A program made the position numbers and the translations under genes. A stretch of DNA of 64,000 bases from positions 186,001-250,000 of the forward strand of contig NZ_NBIM01000001.1 in NCBI RefSeq assembly GCF_002242685.1. Direction: 5' to 3'. Under the pieces are notes generated by a model that had not been told where the DNA came from, ran no database searches, and saw only the letters and a list, made by a program, of their open reading frames with translations. Shown piece after piece: positions 60,529-64,000 of this stretch. The stretch is from Oceanimonas doudoroffii. Its GTDB lineage: Bacteria > Pseudomonadota > Gammaproteobacteria > Enterobacterales > Aeromonadaceae. The stretch's first letter is position 1. Every line of letters begins with the position of its first letter.

Positions 60529-61614
60529 TTACTGCTCCATCACAATGGAGGCCCGGGTCACTTTGCGGTCCATTGAGTCACACAATGCCTGCTCTATGCA
60601 CTCGAGGGAATACTCGGCGTCCATCATTTTGTGAAAGGGCAGCTTGTCGATGTTGTCGCTCAAAAACTGCAGCGACTTGTTCAGGTAGCGGGGCTGGTAA
60701 CGCATGATCGGCATAATGGAAATCTGGTTTCGGGTCAGGTAGCCGGGGTCAATGGCCACGGTTTTGCCCGGGGTAACGTTACCCATGGTGATCAGCGTGC
60801 CGCCGCTGCAGACCAGCTCAATGCCTTCCGCAAAGGCGTCGGTCACGCCGGCTACTTCCAGGCACAGGTCGGCGCCCCGCCCCCTGGTCAGGGCTTTTAC
60901 CGCCTGAATGCGTTCTTCCTTGGTGGGCAGCTCTTTTATGTTCAGCACATGGTCGGCACCAAATTCTTTAGCCAGGGCCAGGCGAGCGGCGTCGGCGTCA
61001 ATCACAATCACGGTGGCGCCCTTGCTCTTGGCGATGGCGGTGGCATAAATGCCGAGGCCGCCGGCCCCCTGAATAACCAGGGTGTCCTGAATGGTCACGC
61101 CCGCCTGCTCAATGCCGTAATACACCTGAGACAGGGCGCAGTTGGCGCCGGCGGCCAGTTTGTCGGGCACATTGTCGGGCACCTTGTAAAAGAACTGGCC
61201 CGGGTGAATGTAATAGTGGGTAGAGAAGGTGGTGTGAAAGTGCGGCGCTTCTTCCGGCTGCTTGGCCCAAAAGCTGAACACGTTCTCACACAGGTTCAGC
61301 TTGCCCGACTGGCAGGAAGGGCAACGCTGACAAGAGATGAAATAGGTGGCGGCAATGCGGTCCCCCACCTTTACCGGCTGGCCGGCGTTGTCGGTGGTCA
61401 CGCCTTCACCCAGCTGGTGTATCAGGCCCACGGTTTCGTGGCCCAGGCCGCCGTTCTTCTTGGGGTGATGGCCGGCCCAGATGTGCAGTTCGGAGCCGCA
61501 CACGTTGCTGCACAGCACCTTTACCACCACGGCGCCCGGGGCGGGAGCAGGAACCTCATATTCCTGATATTCCAGACTGCCGGGCTGGTTCATCACTGCA
61601 ATTTTACCTTTCAT
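60529..61614 (-). CDS. Zinc-dependent alcohol dehydrogenase (MDR superfamily)
   Basis: The 361-residue enzyme has catalytic-zinc residues in CSNVCGSELHIWAGHH and GGLGHETVGLI, a structural zinc lobe CQRCPSCQSGKLNLC, and the NAD fold TLVIQGAGGLGIYATAIAKSKGATVIVIDADAARLALAKEFGADHVLN. The first zinc motif is CGSELH rather than CGTDxH. The substrate is unknown; position between lyase and ALDH genes suggests it oxidises a hydroxylated fragment. Confidence 0.9.
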   Translation of the reverse strand: MKGKIAVMNQPGSLEYQEYEVPAPAPGAVVVKVLCSNVCGSELHIWAGHHPKKNGGLGHETVGLIHQLGEGVTTDNAGQPVKVGDRIAATYFISCQRCPSCQSGKLNLCENVFSFWAKQPEEAPHFHTTFSTHYYIHPGQFFYKVPDNVPDKLAAGANCALSQVYYGIEQAGVTIQDTLVIQGAGGLGIYATAIAKSKGATVIVIDADAARLALAKEFGADHVLNIKELPTKEERIQAVKALTRGRGADLCLEVAGVTDAFAEGIELVCSGGTLITMGNVTPGKTVAIDPGYLTRNQISIMPIMRYQPRYLNKSLQFLSDNIDKLPFHKMMDAEYSLECIEQALCDSMDRKVTRASIVMEQ

Positions 61615-61695
61615 ACCATTAACTCCATTAATCGGTTCACATTAGGTTCTGAAAGCTGACGGCCCTACGCAAGCTATCAGCATGCGGGGTTGTGG

Positions 61696-63036
61696 TTAGC
61701 TGGCCAACACCTTGTCAACAATATGCTGAGACAAACCGAGGTAGGACGAGGGTGACAACACCTGCTTGAGGGTGACCTGGTCCATATGCCGGGTAACGTC
61801 TTCCCGCTGCGACAGAGCGTCAAACAGCGATACGTCGTTGGCCTGAGCCTCGCGGCAGGCTTCATAAACAATATCATGGGCGGCCTGCCTGCCCACGTGC
61901 GGGGCCAGCGCCATCATGGCCGACTCGGCAACAATCAGCCCCTTGCTGATGTTGAGGTTGCGGGCCATTTTGTCGGGGAACACTTCCAGCCCTTCCAGCA
62001 GGAACACGGCTTGAGACAGTGCGCAGTGTGCCAGCACAAACACTTGGGGCAGCGCGATCCACTCCGCATGCCAGGGGCCGGTGGCCCGTTCAAAGTCGGC
62101 TTCCTGGGCGTCCATCAACAGGCTGGCGGCCTTGGCCACCCCCAGGTTGCAGCCGCGAATCACCTCGCAGGAAATGGGGTTGCGCTTTTGCGGCATGGTC
62201 GACGAGGCACCGCGATCCTTGACGAAGGGCTCGGCGGTTTCGGAGATCTCGTCCATGCACATGATCATCACGTCAAAGGCAATCTTGCTGAGCGAGCCGG
62301 TCATCAGCGCCAGGTTGCAGCCCACTTCGGCAAAGCCGTCGCGGGCGGCGTGCCAGGGCGCAATGGGTGTGAACAAGTCCAGTTCGTTGGCCACGGCCTC
62401 GGTTAAATGCTCGGCCTTGTCGCCAATGGAGGCCAGGGTGCCGGCGGCGCCCCACAGCTGGGCGTTGAGCACTCGGGGGCGCATGTCTTCCAGCCGGGCC
62501 CGGGCACGGCGCATGCTGTCCAGCCAGATGGCGGCCTTGTAGCCAAAGGTAACCGGCAGGGCATGCTGCAGATGGGTGCGGCCGGCCATCACGGTGTTGC
62601 GGTGTTCGCTGGCCAGCACCGCCAGGGCGTTTTCCACCCGCTTGAGATCCTGGTCGATCAGCGCCAGGCCATCGCGAATTTGCAGCACCGAGGCGGTGTC
62701 CATAATGTCCTGGGTGGTGGCGCCCCAGTGCACATAGCCACCGGCTTCTTTGCCCGCTGCCGCGGCCAGCTGGCGCACCAGCCCGAGAATGGGGTAACCC
62801 ACGGTGCCGGTGTCGTGGGCCAGGCGGTCCATATCAATCTCAACGGTGCCGGCCGCGTCGTCTATTTGGCGGGCGGCATCGGCCGGAATCATGCCAAGCT
62901 TTGCCTGCGCCCGGGCCAGGGCGGCTTCGGTGTCCAGAAACGCCTTTACGCGCGCCTCGTCGTTAAAGACCGACTGCATGGCCTGTGAGTGAAACAGGGG
63001 GGCAAATATTTTTGAGTCAAGAATGGAGGAGGTCAT
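61696..63036 (-). CDS. Fumarase/aspartase-superfamily lyase (adenylosuccinate lyase / carboxymuconate cycloisomerase-like)
   Basis: The 446-residue enzyme has the superfamily signature SSTMPQKRNPISCEV (GSSxMPxKxNP type), VHWGATTQDIMDT, and AGRTHLQHALPVTFGYKAAIWL. Members release fumarate (or isomerise) from N-substituted aspartates or related acids; closest in look are PcaB-like lyases and EDDS-lyase-type enzymes. The ATG at 63036 follows AGGATAT and gives MTSSILDSKIFAPLFHS. It is the first gene downstream of GntR-like operators, with a TRAP permease gene upstream on the same strand. Confidence 0.88.
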   Translation of the reverse strand: MTSSILDSKIFAPLFHSQAMQSVFNDEARVKAFLDTEAALARAQAKLGMIPADAARQIDDAAGTVEIDMDRLAHDTGTVGYPILGLVRQLAAAAGKEAGGYVHWGATTQDIMDTASVLQIRDGLALIDQDLKRVENALAVLASEHRNTVMAGRTHLQHALPVTFGYKAAIWLDSMRRARARLEDMRPRVLNAQLWGAAGTLASIGDKAEHLTEAVANELDLFTPIAPWHAARDGFAEVGCNLALMTGSLSKIAFDVMIMCMDEISETAEPFVKDRGASSTMPQKRNPISCEVIRGCNLGVAKAASLLMDAQEADFERATGPWHAEWIALPQVFVLAHCALSQAVFLLEGLEVFPDKMARNLNISKGLIVAESAMMALAPHVGRQAAHDIVYEACREAQANDVSLFDALSQREDVTRHMDQVTLKQVLSPSSYLGLSQHIVDKVLAS

Positions 63037-63342
63037 TCTGCATATCCTCGCTGTGGGATAGAGGTGATTGAAATAAAATTGTCCGTACAAATTATACATT
63101 CACACTAGCACCGGTGAAAATATTTGTCCATACATATTTTGTTGGAAGCCAGGGCGATGGAGCACGGCTGAACAAGCCGGTGTTTAAACACCGGAAAGGG
63201 GCTCACTGCGCCATTAAATGTTATTTAATATCAGTTGGTTATGGTTTTTTGAGGGCGTGAGTATGCAGCCGGCGACGCCACCGGCTGCGGTAGTAGGGTT
63301 TTCAGGGGCGGCCACGGGGTTTTGTGTCGGCCTTATTTGGGC
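63037..63342. other. Intergenic region between the TRAP permease and lyase genes
   Basis: It contains the two GntR-like sites (63079-63090 and 63124-63135). A GC-rich inverted repeat with arms GCCGG/CCGGC lies near 63265-63290. No gene is seen. Confidence 0.5.
63079..63135. promoter_or_regulatory. Pair of GntR/FadR-like operators upstream of the lyase
   Basis: TTGTCCGTACAA (63079-63090) and TTGTCCATACAT (63124-63135) share TTGTCCRTACAW with 45-base spacing. This resembles the short TTGTnnnnACAA-type sites of FadR-subfamily GntR regulators. No GntR gene is in the window; one may lie beyond the right edge with the rest of the TRAP operon. Confidence 0.6.
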
Positions 63343-64000
63343 TTAATAGGCCCCCACCAGTTTGGGAACGTAAAGCACCAGCTCCGGAAACATCATAACC
63401 ACGGTCACCACGCCAAGCAGCAACAGTAGCCAGGGCAGAATAAGCGAAGCAAAGGCCGGCACAGACACGCGGGTGACTCGGCACAGGGTGAACATCACAA
63501 TGCCCAGGGGCGGCGTAATGGTACCCACCGACATAATCAGTGCCAGGATCACGCCAAAGTGAACCGGGTCTATGCCAAACGACACCAGAATGGGCATGAC
63601 TACCGGAATGGTCATGGTCACAATGGCAATGGCTTCAATAAAACAGCCCAGCACCATATACAGCAACCCCAGCAGCAACAGCAGCACCATGGGGCTTGAG
63701 GTCAGCTCGGTCAGCAAACCGGCGGCCGCCTGCGGCGCCTGCTGATAGGCAAGCGACCAGGAAAAGACCGCGGCCATGGCCATGATCAACAAAATGCCGG
63801 CCGACTCGACCACGGTTTCCACCACCAGCTGCCAGGCATGGCGCATGCGCAGGCCCTGTTTGGCAGCCAGGGCAACCACAAGGGCATAAAAGGCCGCGAC
63901 CGCGCCCGACTCCGTGGCGGTAAACACGCCGGTCAATATGCCGATGACAATAATAAAGGGAGTGATCAGGGCGGGAATGGCCTGCCATGCCGCTACCCTG
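63343..64000 (-). CDS. TRAP transporter large permease, third system (partial, runs off the window end)
   Basis: The visible 218 codons are the C-terminal half of a DctM protein: AAWQAIPALITPFIIVIGILTGVFTATESGAVAAFYALVVALAAK, LLMAMAAVFSWSLAYQ-type segments, MVLGCFIEAIAIVTMTIPVVMPILVSFGIDPVHFGVILALIMSVGTITPPLGIVMFTLCRVTRV, and the stop at 63343. The frame is open up to base 64000, so the gene continues to the right. With the lyase and two dehydrogenases it suggests import and breakdown of an organic acid. Confidence 0.92.
   Translation of the reverse strand, partial: RVAAWQAIPALITPFIIVIGILTGVFTATESGAVAAFYALVVALAAKQGLRMRHAWQLVVETVVESAGILLIMAMAAVFSWSLAYQQAPQAAAGLLTELTSSPMVLLLLLGLLYMVLGCFIEAIAIVTMTIPVVMPILVSFGIDPVHFGVILALIMSVGTITPPLGIVMFTLCRVTRVSVPAFASLILPWLLLLLGVVTVVMMFPELVLYVPKLVGAY

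Overview
The window is a GC-rich chromosomal segment from a marine-type gammaproteobacterium. The best fit is the Oceanimonas/Oceanisphaera/Zobellella side of the Aeromonadaceae, but this is inferred from gene content and no alignment was run. Supporting points are the adk-hemH pair, a SulA-like gene with a LexA box, RfaH-type JUMPstart/ops control of a capsule locus, and heavy investment in TRAP and BCCT uptake and in glycine betaine catabolism. No rRNA, tRNA, CRISPR array or complete insertion sequence was seen.

Region 1 (1-12230, minus strand) is a group 2-type capsule locus. kpsS lies upstream. A JUMPstart/ops leader then precedes a small lipoprotein gene, the exporter genes kpsD-kpsM-kpsT-kpsE, an FkbM-like methyltransferase fused to a long coiled coil, the dTDP-rhamnose genes rfbB-rfbD-rfbA-rfbC, and a BNR-4 protein cut by the window edge. 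Region 2 (12414-15303) is a compact operon of a membrane alpha/beta hydrolase, a cytochrome P450 and a small membrane protein. Region 3 (15391-19056) holds a GIY-YIG nuclease gene between long direct repeats, then adk, hemH, a SulA-like SOS gene and a DUF4250 gene.

Region 4 (19102-37288) is a glycine betaine island. It contains gbcB/gbcA (betaine to dimethylglycine), a TRAP transporter, a BCCT carrier, the regulator gbdR, an M19 dipeptidase-like gene, a DUF5943-type gene, and dgcA-dgcB plus two electron-transfer flavoprotein subunits (dimethylglycine to sarcosine). A shared motif close to GTCGCAWTKGARACAG lies in front of the TRAP, BCCT and gbdR genes, with a variant pair between gbcA and gbcB, and may be the regulator's site. 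A second GIY-YIG nuclease gene with palindromic repeats interrupts this island.

Region 5 (37296-54111) is a run of transport and regulation genes. It has a frameshifted LysR gene, a TonB-receptor remnant, an ArsR/permease pair, a second TRAP system with a racemase and a pyrroline-5-carboxylate reductase-like gene, an XRE regulator/M81 metallopeptidase/BCCT group, and a LysR/LysE pair. Region 6 (54112-57422) is a strikingly AT-rich island with two adjacent genes: a DGQHR/ParB-like protein and a protein with a C-terminal HEPN RNase motif. It is preceded by a second perfect ops element and bordered by GIY-YIG-type palindromes, and is the best candidate here for an undescribed, probably defensive, system. 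Region 7 (57423-64000) has an RhlE-type helicase and a catabolic cluster (aldehyde dehydrogenase, alcohol dehydrogenase, fumarase-superfamily lyase, and a TRAP permease cut by the window end) with GntR-like operators.
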